DNA of 64,000 nucleotides from CBDCME01 sp965218865 (GCA_965218865.1 CBDCME010000063.1:9234-73233), one strand, 5' to 3'; shown: positions 47,610-57,087, counted from the first letter of the stretch. The notes: generated by a model from the sequence alone, not told the origin. Made by a program: numbers and translations.

Positions 47610-48662
47610 TCAGCGGCCGAAGGCCTGCTTGAAGCGATCGAGCTTCGCCTGCCACGCCGGGGCGTCCACGATTGCGCGGTTGACGATGCCCTGCGGCGCC
47701 TCGCCCCGCATCAGCGCCTGGCAGGCGACGATGTCGTCGGCGCCGAGGCCAGCGAAGCACTGGTCGGTCCACGCCAGCGCATGCGGGGCGAACACCACGT
47801 TGTCGAGCTTGAGGATGGGATCGTCCGGCTCCGGCGGCTCCGGGTCGAGCACGTCGAGCCCGGCACCGGCGATGCGGCCTTCCTGCAGCGCTACGGTCAG
47901 CGCCTTCTGATCCACCGTGCCGCCCCGCGAGGTGTTGATCAGATAGGCGCTCGGCTTCATCGAGGCGATGAGGCGGGCATCCACGATCTGGTACGTCGCG
48001 TCGCTCAGCGGGCAGTTGACGGCCAGGATGTCCGCCTCCCGGCAGAGCGTGTCGAGGTCGACCATCTGCACGCCCAGCTCCGCCGCTACCGCCGGGTCGG
48101 CATAGGGGTCGCAGGCGATGAAGTTCATGTCGAAGGGGGCGGCCAGGCGGAACATCTCCGCCCCGATGTTGCCGATGCCGACGGAGCCGAGGGTCTTGCC
48201 GACGAGGCCGACCCCCATGTGCGCGCCCTTGCGAGCGAAGCCGGGCGGGCCCTCGCGCGTGAGCTCGTCCTTGAGCAACAGCTTGCCGGTGACGGCGAGG
48301 ATCAGCGCGATGATGGCGACCGCCACCGGCCGGCGCACGCCGTTCGGCGTGATCACCAGCGCGATGCCGTTCTCGGAGCAGGCCGGGACGTCCACGCTGT
48401 CGTAGCCGACGCCGAAGCGCGCGACCATGGCGAGCCTGCCGTCGCCCGGCACGCTGGAGCGGTCGAAACGCTGGGCAAGCAGGATGAGCGCGTCGTGCCC
48501 GGCGAGCTCCGATGCGTCCACCGGCCCCTCGCCGTTCTCCAGGTAGTGCCACTCGATGTCCGGGTCCTCGTCCAGCGGCGCGCGGTCGAACATCGGGAAG
48601 AGCGGCTCGCCCTCCGCCGTCAAGAAATCCCTGCTCAGTGCGACTTTGAACTTTTCAGCCAT
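47610..48662 (-). CDS. D-2-hydroxyacid dehydrogenase
   Basis: This 350-residue NAD-dependent dehydrogenase has VARFGVGYDSVDVPACSENG, the nucleotide-binding glycine motif VGKTLGSVGIGNIGAEMFRL, and the catalytic Arg in YLINTSRGGTVDQKALTVAL. Glu lies in the DPEPPEPDDP region, and the usual C-terminal His block is changed to FAPHALAWTDQC. It reduces a 2-keto acid or oxidises a 2-hydroxy acid. Spacing of 16 bases to the aldolase gene upstream makes them one operon. Confidence 0.9.
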   Translation of the reverse strand: MAEKFKVALSRDFLTAEGEPLFPMFDRAPLDEDPDIEWHYLENGEGPVDASELAGHDALILLAQRFDRSSVPGDGRLAMVARFGVGYDSVDVPACSENGIALVITPNGVRRPVAVAIIALILAVTGKLLLKDELTREGPPGFARKGAHMGVGLVGKTLGSVGIGNIGAEMFRLAAPFDMNFIACDPYADPAVAAELGVQMVDLDTLCREADILAVNCPLSDATYQIVDARLIASMKPSAYLINTSRGGTVDQKALTVALQEGRIAGAGLDVLDPEPPEPDDPILKLDNVVFAPHALAWTDQCFAGLGADDIVACQALMRGEAPQGIVNRAIVDAPAWQAKLDRFKQAFGR

Positions 48663-48678
48663 AACCCATTGATCTCCC

Positions 48679-49479
48679 TTATCTCTTCGGCCGCCGGCGG
48701 CCGCGCTTGCATTGGGCGCGCAGGCCGTCTGCGCCCTCGCGCATGGCCTGTTGCAGCAGCCAGACATCGCCCGAATAGCAGATGAAGTCGAAGCCCTCGT
48801 CGAACAGCGCCGCCCCTGCCTCCACGTTCGGCACCAGCCGGCCCAGCGACTTGTTGTGCTTCTTCGCAGCCTGCACGACGCGCGCCACCGCCGCCTTGAA
48901 GTCCGCATGGTCGAACTGGCCGGCGATGCCCATGGAGACCGCGAGGTCGAAGTGGCCGATCCAGAGCACGTCGACATCCTCGATCGCCGCGATGTCGTCG
49001 GCGTTCTCCACGCCTTCGGCGGTCTCGATCAGGGCGACGAAGGTGCAGCGCTCGTTGGCGTCGCGCAGCTTCTTCTGCACGGGGCCCGGTGCGTAGCGGT
49101 CGTGGGCGATCTGCAGCGCGACGCCGCGCTCGCCGTCCGGCGCATACTTGACGTAGCCCAGCAGCTCGCGGGCGACCTTCGCCGAGCCCACCATCGGCAA
49201 CATGATGCCCTCGGCCCCCATGTCCATGGCCCGTGCCGCGTGGTGGTATTCGCGGGATGGCACGCGCACGATCGTCGGCAAGTCGCCCGCCTGCATGTAG
49301 CGCAGCACCTGCTTTATCGTCTCGAAGCCGAAGCCCGAGTGCTCCATGTCGAGCAAAGCGAACTCGCAGCCGGCGGCCTTCAGTATCTGGCCGATCCCCG
49401 GCGTGTTGAACTCCACCACGAAGGTGCCGACCTTGAGCCGGCCGTGACGGGACATCTCCTTGAGGGCGTGTTCGGCCAT
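48679..49479 (-). CDS. HpcH/HpaI-family aldolase
   Basis: This 266-residue class II aldolase has GTFVVEFNTPGIGQILKAAG, FALLDMEHSGFGFETIKQVL, metal-site Glu in ALIETAEGVENADDIAA, and Asp in VLWIGHFDLAVSMGIAG. Such enzymes cleave or form 2-keto-3-hydroxy acids, releasing pyruvate or a related 2-keto acid. In this operon it may handle the acid produced by the lactonase-like protein and oxidoreductase. The substrate is not evident from sequence. Confidence 0.88.
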   Translation of the reverse strand: MAEHALKEMSRHGRLKVGTFVVEFNTPGIGQILKAAGCEFALLDMEHSGFGFETIKQVLRYMQAGDLPTIVRVPSREYHHAARAMDMGAEGIMLPMVGSAKVARELLGYVKYAPDGERGVALQIAHDRYAPGPVQKKLRDANERCTFVALIETAEGVENADDIAAIEDVDVLWIGHFDLAVSMGIAGQFDHADFKAAVARVVQAAKKHNKSLGRLVPNVEAGAALFDEGFDFICYSGDVWLLQQAMREGADGLRAQCKRGRRRPKR

Positions 49480-49526
49480 CTCCTGCTTCCCTTGTCGTTC
49501 TTGCGAAATGCTGTTCCGGCGCTCGC

Positions 49527-51509
49527 TCAGGGGCCGAGCGCGATGCGCGATACCGCGAACGGCGCGAGCGCAAGGCGGCTCGGGTCCCCCGGTGCCCCGG
49601 GGCTTGCCGCGAAGCCCGCAGGGTCGGTCACCGCGTCCACGAAATTGCCGGAATCCAGCCGCCCGACGGTCGCCGATCCCCCGCCGATGCCCGAGACCGT
49701 CACGGCCTGCGTCTCCGGCGTGAGATTGGCGAGCCAGAGCAGGGTGCCGGCGCCGCTCTCATAGGCGAGGCCGAGGACGCGCGTGGCATCGCCGCTCGTC
49801 ACAGTGCGAACTGCGGCCCCCTTCGCCGCCGCCAGCGCCGCCACGATGTGGTAGAGCGGCAACACCGCCGGCCCTTGCAAATCGTCGAACCAGGGCTGCG
49901 GGTGCTCGGTCCCGCGGTAGACCATGCCGAGCGCGCCGGAGGGCTGGCCGAGCGCCAGCGCCTCGACACCGAGCGGCGCCACACGCGCGGCATAGCCGAG
50001 GGTGAAGGCGGCGCCGAGCAGCGCACGATGGCGCGGGTCCTGGCGGTTGAAGGAGTAGCGCCCGTTGTCGCCGTTCTGGTGGACATCCGGCCCATAGGGG
50101 TTGAAGCGCATGCCGATGGCGCTCGGCGCGATGCGGTAGGGCTTGCCGCCGGCCCACACCTTGGCCGAGGCGACGATGTCGGGCAGCGTCTGCAGCGTCT
50201 CCATCACCGAGCGGTCGTCCGGCTCATGCACCACGGCACAGGTGGCATGCGTGAGGAAGTCGAAGAGCGCGGGCACCGCGCAGTTGCGGTTGAGCTCGGT
50301 GAAGTTGGTGAAGACACCGCCGCCCAGGCGCACGCCGGGGAATGCCGCCCGCGCCGCGCCATAGACCTCGTCGAAGTCGGGGATGCCGAGGGCCGGAATC
50401 TTCTCCAGGGTGAACTTCAGGAGCCGCGCTTGCTCGGGCACGATGGCGGCGGGCTTGAGACCGGCGCGGCCCGCGATCTCGGCCGCCGCCGCCAGCTCGT
50501 CCGCCACCGGCTCCTCGCAGGGCACCGTGATCTCCAACACGACCTCGGCATCGAGGGCCTCGGCCAGGGCGCGGCCAGCGGAGAGAGACTGCACCGCGTC
50601 GGGGTCGCGCGGGTCGCATTCGCAGACGAGGTGGCCCGGCCCCAGCGCCTTGAGCAGCTCGAGCCCGTGGTCGAGGTGGCCGCGCTCCGAAGCGGCGACG
50701 CCGAGCCCGATTTCCGGCATATGCTGCCCGGTCTCGCCGCCAACGGCGATCTCGACCGCCCCGTCATTGCTGCCGGCGCTCGTTGTAACGGCCGCGGAGC
50801 CTCCCTCGACGGTGAGCGTCGCGACCTGGCGCAGCGTCTCGCCGGCGGCGAGCGTGTAGGGATAGGGCAGCGCCAGGGGGCGGTAATAGGTCTTGTACGA
50901 CGCATCGGTCCAGTTGCGCTGGTCCTCGGTCTCCCACGGATCGGCGCCCTCGAAGCGGCAGGTGAGCCAGACCCCCGGCGAGACCTGGTGGCGCATGGCC
51001 GCGATGTCGAAGAAGGGCTGCAGCGGCATGATCAGGCCGGGGAAGGCGGTCTCCTCCAGCGTGCCGTCGCTGTGGGTGATGGTGCAGGCTTCGCCCGCCA
51101 CGCCCTCGACCGGATGGAGCGCGACGAAGCCCGTGCGGCTGGTCCTGAACTCTGATTCGAGCCGAAACTCGACCGTGAAGACCAGGCTCCGCTCGTTCTC
51201 CGCCACGATATCGGCGCGGAAGGCGAGGTTGCCGTCGGCGGAGTCGATGCGCCCGTCGTAGCCGACACGAAAGCGGCCCTCCCCCTCCTCGACCTCCAGG
51301 TTCGCGATCTGCGGCGCGTAGGTCTCCCAGCCCGAGCCGCGCACGACGAAGGCAAGGCCGCGCAGCGCTTCCCCGCCGCCGAAGCGAATCCAGCGGAGCT
51401 TGCCGGCGTCGAGCGCGGCCGAGAGCGCGCCGGCGCGGAGGGTTCGCGCCATCGGCGCCTCTTGCTCGGTGCCGAAAAGCTTCAGCGCCTCTGTCGGTAC
51501 CGTCGTCAT
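49527..51509 (-). CDS. D-apionate lactonase-like protein
   Basis: This 660-residue protein has an N-terminal beta-rich domain (WIRFGGGEALRGLAFVVRGS; TGFVALHPVEGVAGEACTIT; EDQRNWTDASYKTYYRPLAL). A TIM-barrel-like middle follows (LVCECDPRD; EVVLEITVPCEEP; VFTNFTELNRN; GMRFNPYGPDVHQNGDN) and then a C-terminal beta domain. The HPVEG and EDQRNWTDAS-K-TY blocks are what I recall from ApnL, the D-apionate lactonase of branched-pentose catabolism; I am fairly but not fully sure. The neighbouring Gfo/Idh oxidoreductase, aldolase and dehydrogenase fit a sugar-acid pathway. Confidence 0.6.
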   Translation of the reverse strand: MTTVPTEALKLFGTEQEAPMARTLRAGALSAALDAGKLRWIRFGGGEALRGLAFVVRGSGWETYAPQIANLEVEEGEGRFRVGYDGRIDSADGNLAFRADIVAENERSLVFTVEFRLESEFRTSRTGFVALHPVEGVAGEACTITHSDGTLEETAFPGLIMPLQPFFDIAAMRHQVSPGVWLTCRFEGADPWETEDQRNWTDASYKTYYRPLALPYPYTLAAGETLRQVATLTVEGGSAAVTTSAGSNDGAVEIAVGGETGQHMPEIGLGVAASERGHLDHGLELLKALGPGHLVCECDPRDPDAVQSLSAGRALAEALDAEVVLEITVPCEEPVADELAAAAEIAGRAGLKPAAIVPEQARLLKFTLEKIPALGIPDFDEVYGAARAAFPGVRLGGGVFTNFTELNRNCAVPALFDFLTHATCAVVHEPDDRSVMETLQTLPDIVASAKVWAGGKPYRIAPSAIGMRFNPYGPDVHQNGDNGRYSFNRQDPRHRALLGAAFTLGYAARVAPLGVEALALGQPSGALGMVYRGTEHPQPWFDDLQGPAVLPLYHIVAALAAAKGAAVRTVTSGDATRVLGLAYESGAGTLLWLANLTPETQAVTVSGIGGGSATVGRLDSGNFVDAVTDPAGFAASPGAPGDPSRLALAPFAVSRIALGP

Positions 51510-51577
51510 GTCCCCTTCCCTGCCCCGGCTCGGTGCTGCCCGTTATAGCAGCGCGCGCCGCCCGCAACATCCGCTGC

Positions 51578-52588
51578 TCAGGCGCCGACCTCCTCCCACC
51601 GGCCGCTCTCGCCGGAGCGCGCGAGCGCGTCGAGGATGCGCATCATCTTGATCGACTCCTCGAGAGGGAAGGCCGGCGGCGCCTCGCCCCGCACGGCCGC
51701 GCAGAACGCCTCGGCCTGCAGCGCGTACTGGTTGACCTTCGCCAGCGTCTCGACCTCCGCGTCCCGCGGTTGCCAGATCTCGCCCGGATCGAAGATCGCG
51801 ATGCGCGCCTCGCGGCTCGGTGACTGGGCGAAGGGGTCCGGCAACTCGATTCGCCCCTCGTCGCCGTGGATCGCCATGTACTGATGGCCGGCAAGCAGGG
51901 TGCCGCAGGTGAAGTTCAGGATGCCGTCGGGGAACTGCAGCACCGCGCTGGTCAGCACGTCCACGTCCCATTCCGGGTGCCGCTCGATGGCGGCGAAGAC
52001 GCGCACCGGCTCGGCATCGAAGACGTAACGCGCCGTCACCAGCGGATAGACGCCGATGTCGAGCAGCCCGCCGCCGCCCATCTCCCGCTTGTTGCGGATG
52101 TTGTCGGGGTCCTCCAGCCGGTAGCTGAACCAGCCCTGGATCGCCTGCACCCGGCCGATGCGGCCCTCACGCACGAGCTCCCTCACCCGCTGCCATTGCG
52201 GATGGTGGGTCACGACATAGGCCTCTTGAATCTGCACGCCGGTCTCGTCGCGCACGGGGATCAGGCTGGCGGCCTCGGCCGCGTCGAGCGCGATCGGCTT
52301 CTCGCACAGCACATGCTTGCCGGCCCGCGCCGCCTTCTCGGTCCATGGGACATGGAGGTGATTGGGCAGCGGGTTGTAGACCACGTCGATCGCAGGATCG
52401 GCGAGCAGGGACTCGTAGTCGCCGTAGGCCTGGGCCAGGTCGAAGCGCCGGGCCACCGCCTCCGCCTTGGCCAGCTCGCGGCTCGCGATGCCGTAGACGC
52501 GCACGCCGGCGCTCTGCTGCAGCGCCGGGATCATGTGCTCGATGGCGAAGTGCGAGGCGCCGAGCACGCCCCAGGAAAGCGTCGTCAT
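51578..52588 (-). CDS. Gfo/Idh/MocA-family oxidoreductase
   Basis: From ATG 52588 (TTLSWGVLGASHFAIEHMIP) this 336-residue protein has a Rossmann fold with G-x-L-G-A-S, VYNPLPNHLHVPWTEKAARA, GKHVLCEKPIALDAAEAASL (the E-K-P motif) and GGGLLDIGVYPLVTARYVFD (with D-x-G-x-Y). It is an NAD(P)-dependent sugar or sugar-acid dehydrogenase. It is the promoter-proximal gene of the four-gene minus-strand operon. Confidence 0.92.
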   Translation of the reverse strand: MTTLSWGVLGASHFAIEHMIPALQQSAGVRVYGIASRELAKAEAVARRFDLAQAYGDYESLLADPAIDVVYNPLPNHLHVPWTEKAARAGKHVLCEKPIALDAAEAASLIPVRDETGVQIQEAYVVTHHPQWQRVRELVREGRIGRVQAIQGWFSYRLEDPDNIRNKREMGGGGLLDIGVYPLVTARYVFDAEPVRVFAAIERHPEWDVDVLTSAVLQFPDGILNFTCGTLLAGHQYMAIHGDEGRIELPDPFAQSPSREARIAIFDPGEIWQPRDAEVETLAKVNQYALQAEAFCAAVRGEAPPAFPLEESIKMMRILDALARSGESGRWEEVGA

Positions 52589-52770
52589 ATCCCCTCCCGC
52601 GCGCCGGCTGGCGCGGCGCAATCCTGCGGGAAGGCCCGCCGCCGCTCAAGGGAATGGACTGAGATGGCTCCGCATGGGGCCCTCCGAGTGCCGCCCGATC
52701 GGCGAACAGGAGATTGCGGCGGACACGGTGCGGTGGTTAGCGGCAGCACGTGCGGCGTCGAATACCCTAG

Positions 52771-53972
52771 GGAAAGTCTGAACAACCCCGTCTCTGAGGC
52801 TTCGAGGGGAAGAGGTAGCTTGGATTTGAAGCTCGACGATATTCCCGACAGGCTGGAGGCTGTTTTTGTCGTGGGAGAGGGACAAGAGGGGCGATATCCG
52901 CGTCGATCCGCCTCCTTCCCCGTCGTCCCGCCAGCGGCAGGCAGACTGCTCCCGTGTCATCCCGTCGCGTAGCGCCCGGCGATCAGCAGGTTCGAGAACC
53001 CCAGCAGCAAGGCGATGCGCTGCCTGTTCTTCGCCACGCCCCGGTAGCGCACCTTGGCGTAGCCGAAGTGCCGCTTCACGTACAGGAACGGATGCTCCAC
53101 CTTCGCCCGCACCGACCCCTTGCGCTTCTCGGCCGCCTCTTCGGCGACGCCCTCGCCCAGAAGCCGGCGCCGCCCCGGCTTCATCGCCACACGCCACTCG
53201 ACACCGCCGTCCCGGTGCTCGGGACGCTTCTCCACCCCCTGGTAGCCTGCGTCGCCCCACGCCGTCGTCTCACCGCCATGCAGCAGCGTACCCGCCTGCG
53301 TCACGTCGCTCGCGTTGGCCGCCGTCGTCGTCAGGCTGTGCGCCAGACCCGACCCGGCGTCCACCCCGATGTGCGCCTTCATCCCGAAATACCACTGCTT
53401 GCCCTTCCTCGTCTGATGCATCTCAGGGTCCCGTGCGCGCTGGCGGTTCTTCGTCGACGACGGCGCGTCGATGATGCTCGCGTCAACGATCGTCCCCGTG
53501 CGCAGCCGATGGCCGCGCGACGCGAGGTGCGCATTGATCTCCTCGAACAGACCCTCGCCCAGGCCGTGCTGCTCCAACAGATGTCGGAAGTTCAGGATGG
53601 TCGTCTCGTCGGGCAGCGCCTCCGTCAACCGCAGCCCCACAAAACGCCTCACCGACTCCACCTCGTAGAGCAGGTCCTCCATCCCCGGGTCGCTCAGGTT
53701 GTAGAACAGCTGCACGCAGTGAACCCGCAGCATCACCGACAGCGGGTACGGGCGCCGACCGCGACCCGCCTTCGGATAGAACGGCTCGATCCGTCGCTCC
53801 AGCCGCTCCCACGGAACCAGCTTGTCCATCTTCTCAAGGAACAGCTCGCGCCGCGTCCGGCGCTTCTTCAAGTCGTGCTCCAGTTCCGCAAAGCTTGCCT
53901 GTGCCATGGCCCGATCATCCAATCCCCGAGTCGTGCGTAAATTATGACAGATGCAACTTGATCAGACCTTCC
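52771..53972. mobile_element. IS5-family insertion sequence with CTAG target duplication
   Basis: The element runs from GGAAAGTCTGAACAA (52771) to TTGATCAGACCTTCC (ending 53972), about 1.2 kb with near-perfect inverted ends. CTAG at 52767-52770 and 53973-53976 is the 4-bp target duplication, typical of IS5-group elements. The right CTAG contains the stop codon of the TPR/oxygenase gene, so insertion left that gene intact. Confidence 0.88.
52957..53907 (-). CDS. IS5-family transposase
   Basis: This protein of about 316 residues starts AQASFAELEHDLKKRRTRRE (from ATG 53907). It has the N-terminal domain RRPYPLSVMLRVHCVQLFYN, the catalytic Asp in IVDASIIDAPSS, HIGVDAGSGLAHSLTTTAAN, the second Asp in AWGDAGYQGVEKR, and the Glu region VEHPFLYVKRHFGY. 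The frame is intact, so the element may be active. Confidence 0.92.
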   Translation of the reverse strand: MAQASFAELEHDLKKRRTRRELFLEKMDKLVPWERLERRIEPFYPKAGRGRRPYPLSVMLRVHCVQLFYNLSDPGMEDLLYEVESVRRFVGLRLTEALPDETTILNFRHLLEQHGLGEGLFEEINAHLASRGHRLRTGTIVDASIIDAPSSTKNRQRARDPEMHQTRKGKQWYFGMKAHIGVDAGSGLAHSLTTTAANASDVTQAGTLLHGGETTAWGDAGYQGVEKRPEHRDGGVEWRVAMKPGRRRLLGEGVAEEAAEKRKGSVRAKVEHPFLYVKRHFGYAKVRYRGVAKNRQRIALLLGFSNLLIAGRYATG

Positions 53973-55244
53973 CTAGGGCTCGGGATAGGCGTCGAAGGCG
54001 ATGCCGATGCGCTCGCCCGGCCCCTCGAATGGCAGCGTCCCGTGAAAGACGTAGGACGGGAAGAGGAGTGCCGTACCGGCGCGGGGAGGGTGGCTGACGC
54101 AGCGAACCGTGGCGCCCTCGGGCAGGTCGTGATCGGGCCGGCCGAACTCGAGCCAGCCGCCGCGATCCTCGCTGCCCGAGCCGATCTGCGGGGGCACCGC
54201 GACGTAATAGACCCCGCTCAGCCATGCGCTCTCATGAATGTGCGGCGGGTGCCGCCCGCCCGCCGTGAGGATCGATGCGATCAGCGTGAGCCGGTAGCGC
54301 CGGGGGATGCGGGCGAGAAAGGGGCTCTCCGGCTCTGCCGTCAGCGTCTCGCGGTAACTGTCGATCGCCGTGTGCAGCGCACGTTCCAGGTTGCGGATGG
54401 GCGGGCTCGGTGCGGCCAGCAAGTCCTGGGTCACGGCGCCGTTGCGGGTCACGCGGTTGGGCGGCTCCCAGACCAGGGACGGCGCCTCGCGCACGGCCGC
54501 CGCCAGCGCCTCGTTGAAGGCCTCGATATCGCCGCTGCCGGGCGGCGGGGCGAGGGAGACGCGGGTCACGAAGCGCTCGAAGTCGTAAAGCCGGTTCCCG
54601 CCGTCGCCGGCGCCCACGATCTGCTCGGCGAGCGCGCGGGTCGCCAGCGCGTTCTGGCAGAAGGGGTCGATGGCGAGCGCCGCGGCACAGGCATCGAGGG
54701 CGCGGTCCACCGCGCCGAGAGCGAGATGGGTCCGCGCCAGCCGATGGTGCGCCTGCAGATCGTGGGGGTCGAGGGCGATGGCCTTGCGGTAGGCCGTGGC
54801 CGCTTCTTCGCCCATGCCGGCCGCGCCGAGCGCGTTGCCGAGATTGGCATGCGCGTTGGCGTAATCGGGGCGGAGCGAAACGGCCCGCTCCAGCGCGCTG
54901 CGGGCCTCGGCGCTATGTCCGGTTTCGAGGAGGAGGATACCGAGGCTGTTGTGCGCTTCCGCATAGGTCGGCGCCGCCTCGGTCGCCCGGCGCAGCAGCA
55001 CCGCCGCCTCGTCGAAGCGGCTGCAACGATAGCGGGCGACGCCGGCAAAGTGCAGGACACTGGGATCCGCCGCACCCTCCCCCGCCAGCAGCTTGGAGAG
55101 GAGCTGGTCGGCCCGCTGCGGACGGCCTTCCTTCATATGGCGCGCCGCGCGGGCGAGGACGGTCGCGTGGGCCACACCCGGCTTGCTCGTGTGGACGCCA
55201 GCGGCGCTGGCCGCCGACTGCCGTCGTCTCGCTCGCCGGTTCAT
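53973..55244 (-). CDS. TPR protein with putative 2-oxoglutarate/Fe(II) oxygenase domain
   Basis: This 423-residue protein has an N-terminal array of about four TPRs (YAEAHNSLGILLLETGHSAE, YANAHANLGNALGAAGMGEE, DLQAHHRLARTHLALGAVDR). A C-terminal domain follows with GGRHPPHIHESAWLSGVYYV (iron ligand His and acidic residue), then GTALLFPSYVFHGTLPFEGP (distal His) and the RIGIAFDAYP end with the 2-oxoglutarate Arg. This matches a family of putative 2OG-Fe(II) oxygenases often preceded by TPRs. Its stop codon is inside the IS5 target site. The substrate is unknown. Confidence 0.85.
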   Translation of the reverse strand: MNRRARRRQSAASAAGVHTSKPGVAHATVLARAARHMKEGRPQRADQLLSKLLAGEGAADPSVLHFAGVARYRCSRFDEAAVLLRRATEAAPTYAEAHNSLGILLLETGHSAEARSALERAVSLRPDYANAHANLGNALGAAGMGEEAATAYRKAIALDPHDLQAHHRLARTHLALGAVDRALDACAAALAIDPFCQNALATRALAEQIVGAGDGGNRLYDFERFVTRVSLAPPPGSGDIEAFNEALAAAVREAPSLVWEPPNRVTRNGAVTQDLLAAPSPPIRNLERALHTAIDSYRETLTAEPESPFLARIPRRYRLTLIASILTAGGRHPPHIHESAWLSGVYYVAVPPQIGSGSEDRGGWLEFGRPDHDLPEGATVRCVSHPPRAGTALLFPSYVFHGTLPFEGPGERIGIAFDAYPEP

Positions 55245-55332
55245 CGTGCCCGTCGCCGGGTGCGGGCGATGGGGCGCCTCACGGCCCGCGTGGCGGTGCT
55301 CCGGCCCTTGCCCCTGCCGTCGCGCGTCGCGC

Positions 55333-55464
55333 TCAGCGGGCCGTCAGGCCGACGTTGATCAGCGGCGTCTCCAAGGCGGAGCCAAGGATGATCATCAGGG
55401 CCAGAAAGACCCAGAACACGTTGTCGGCGCAGAGCTGAAAAATGCGCCTGCTCTTCGGGTTCAT
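55333..55464 (-). pseudogene. Possible N-terminal scrap of a membrane transporter
   Basis: A short frame of 43 codons (MNPKSRRIFQLCADN, then VFWVFLALMIILGSALETPL) contains one membrane helix. It resembles the first helix of RbsC-type sugar permeases and stops at once (INVGLTAR). It could be a truncated permease or a small membrane peptide. The evidence is weak. Confidence 0.3.
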
Positions 55465-55719
55465 TGGCTCCGCTCCCTCTGCCGCCATGCCGCCGGGCCG
55501 GGGCCATGATTCCAAGGGTGTGGGCTAAACGCAACCGCCGACGCGATGCCCTCCTATGACCCTCCTATGAACAGAATCCAACAAGTGTCCGTCTGTTGAC
55601 ATCCCTGCCGCTTGTAGGGACTATCCCGCGCCACGCATGCCCCCTGCGGTCGCGTGACGGCGGGAGGCACATCGCCCCGTGGGGGGTGACATCGGCGAAT
55701 TGCAAGGGAGACCTCGAAC

Positions 55720-57063
55720 ATGCGTGTCAACAGACGGACCATCCTCAAGGGGGCATTGGCGGGGACGGCCGGCATCGCGGCCGGCTTCCCCCACTTCTAC
55801 GTCAAGGACTTCGGGCAGGCCTGGGGCGCGAAGCCCTGGATCAACAGCGACGAGCCGATCAAGGTCGGCATGCTGTGGTCGCAGACCGGCATGCTCTCGG
55901 TGGTCGAAAACGATTCCACCCAGGTCTCGCTCTACGCGGTCGACGAGCTCAACGCCAGGGGCGGCATCGCCGGCAAGCAGATCGAGCCCGTGGTGGTGGA
56001 CGCCAAATCCGACATCAAGGTCTATTCCGAGAAGATCACGCAGCTCATTCTGAGAGACCGCGTGGTGTCGGTGCACGGCAGCTACACGTCGGCCAGCCGG
56101 CGTGCGGTCATGCCGATCGTCATGAAATGGGACCACCTCTACTACTACCCGACCTGCTACGAGGGCCGGGAGTGCATGCAGAACATCATCAACACCGGGC
56201 CGCTCGCGAACCAGCACTCCTATGACCTGGTGCCGTTCATGGTGGAGAATTTCGGCCCCAAGACCTATCTCGTGGGCTCCAACTACATCTGGCCGAAAGA
56301 GTCCAACAAGAACGTCAAGGTCTGGCTGGAGCGGGCCGGCGGCGAGGTGCTGGGCGAGGATTACATCCCCCTCGGCGGCTCCGAGTTCGCGCCCGTGTTC
56401 AACAAGATCCGCCAGCAGCAGCCGGACTGGATCATGTCCACGGTGGTCGGCGATTCCGACATCGCCCTGCACCGGCAGTTCCTGCAGGAGGGCTTCAAGT
56501 CCGACAAGACGCCGATCGCGTCGCTTACCACCGGCGAGATCGAGACCCGCGCCATGGGCAACGAGGCCGGCGCCGGTCACTTCCTGTCGGCGCCCTACTT
56601 CCAGACCCTGCCGAACCCGGTCAACGAGAAGTTCGTGGAGGGGTATCTCGGGAGCCAGTACGGCGGCGGCGGCGTCACCCACTACAACATGGAGGAGACC
56701 TACCTCGGTATCCTCATCTGGGCCAAGGGCGTCGAGCGCGCCCTCGAGGAAACGGGCGGCGACTGGGAGGCGATCACGCCGCGCATGATCCGCGACGTCA
56801 GCGGCAACTGGCGCGACCAGGGCCCGGTGGGGCTGACCGACGAGGAAAGCCCGGAGGGCAAGGTCTGGATCGACCCGGACAACTTCAACATCTGGCTGAA
56901 GCCCAAGATCGGCCAGTGCGGTGCGGACGGTCAGTTCACCATCGTGCGTCAGGCCGACGAGCATGTCGGGCCGGATCCCTACGCGATCTATCCCGAACGC
57001 GGCGTCTGCAAGGCCGACGGGCTGCACCGCCCCGATGGCTCCGTCCAGCAGGACGTTCTGTAA
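55720..57063 (+). CDS. Urea/short-chain-amide ABC transporter substrate-binding protein (UrtA/FmdD type)
   Basis: This 447-residue protein carries a Tat leader (RVNRRTILKGALAGTAGIAA). The type-I binding fold has IKVGMLWSQTGMLSVVENDS, the family block YYYPTCYEGRECMQNIINTG and YLVGSNYIWPKESNKNVKVW. This pattern is shared by the urea (UrtA) and amide (FmdD) binding proteins. The dimethylformamidase genes in the same operon favour a small amide as ligand. A strong hairpin separates it from the permease gene. Confidence 0.88.
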   Translation: MRVNRRTILKGALAGTAGIAAGFPHFYVKDFGQAWGAKPWINSDEPIKVGMLWSQTGMLSVVENDSTQVSLYAVDELNARGGIAGKQIEPVVVDAKSDIKVYSEKITQLILRDRVVSVHGSYTSASRRAVMPIVMKWDHLYYYPTCYEGRECMQNIINTGPLANQHSYDLVPFMVENFGPKTYLVGSNYIWPKESNKNVKVWLERAGGEVLGEDYIPLGGSEFAPVFNKIRQQQPDWIMSTVVGDSDIALHRQFLQEGFKSDKTPIASLTTGEIETRAMGNEAGAGHFLSAPYFQTLPNPVNEKFVEGYLGSQYGGGGVTHYNMEETYLGILIWAKGVERALEETGGDWEAITPRMIRDVSGNWRDQGPVGLTDEESPEGKVWIDPDNFNIWLKPKIGQCGADGQFTIVRQADEHVGPDPYAIYPERGVCKADGLHRPDGSVQQDVL

Positions 57064-57087
57064 GAGACCTGTTCGATCTGGTAGTGT

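Noticed and set aside
46911..48785. 624-codon plus-strand ORF opposite rsmB and the dehydrogenase
   Set aside because: It spans the junction between two real minus-strand genes and is repetitive in composition.
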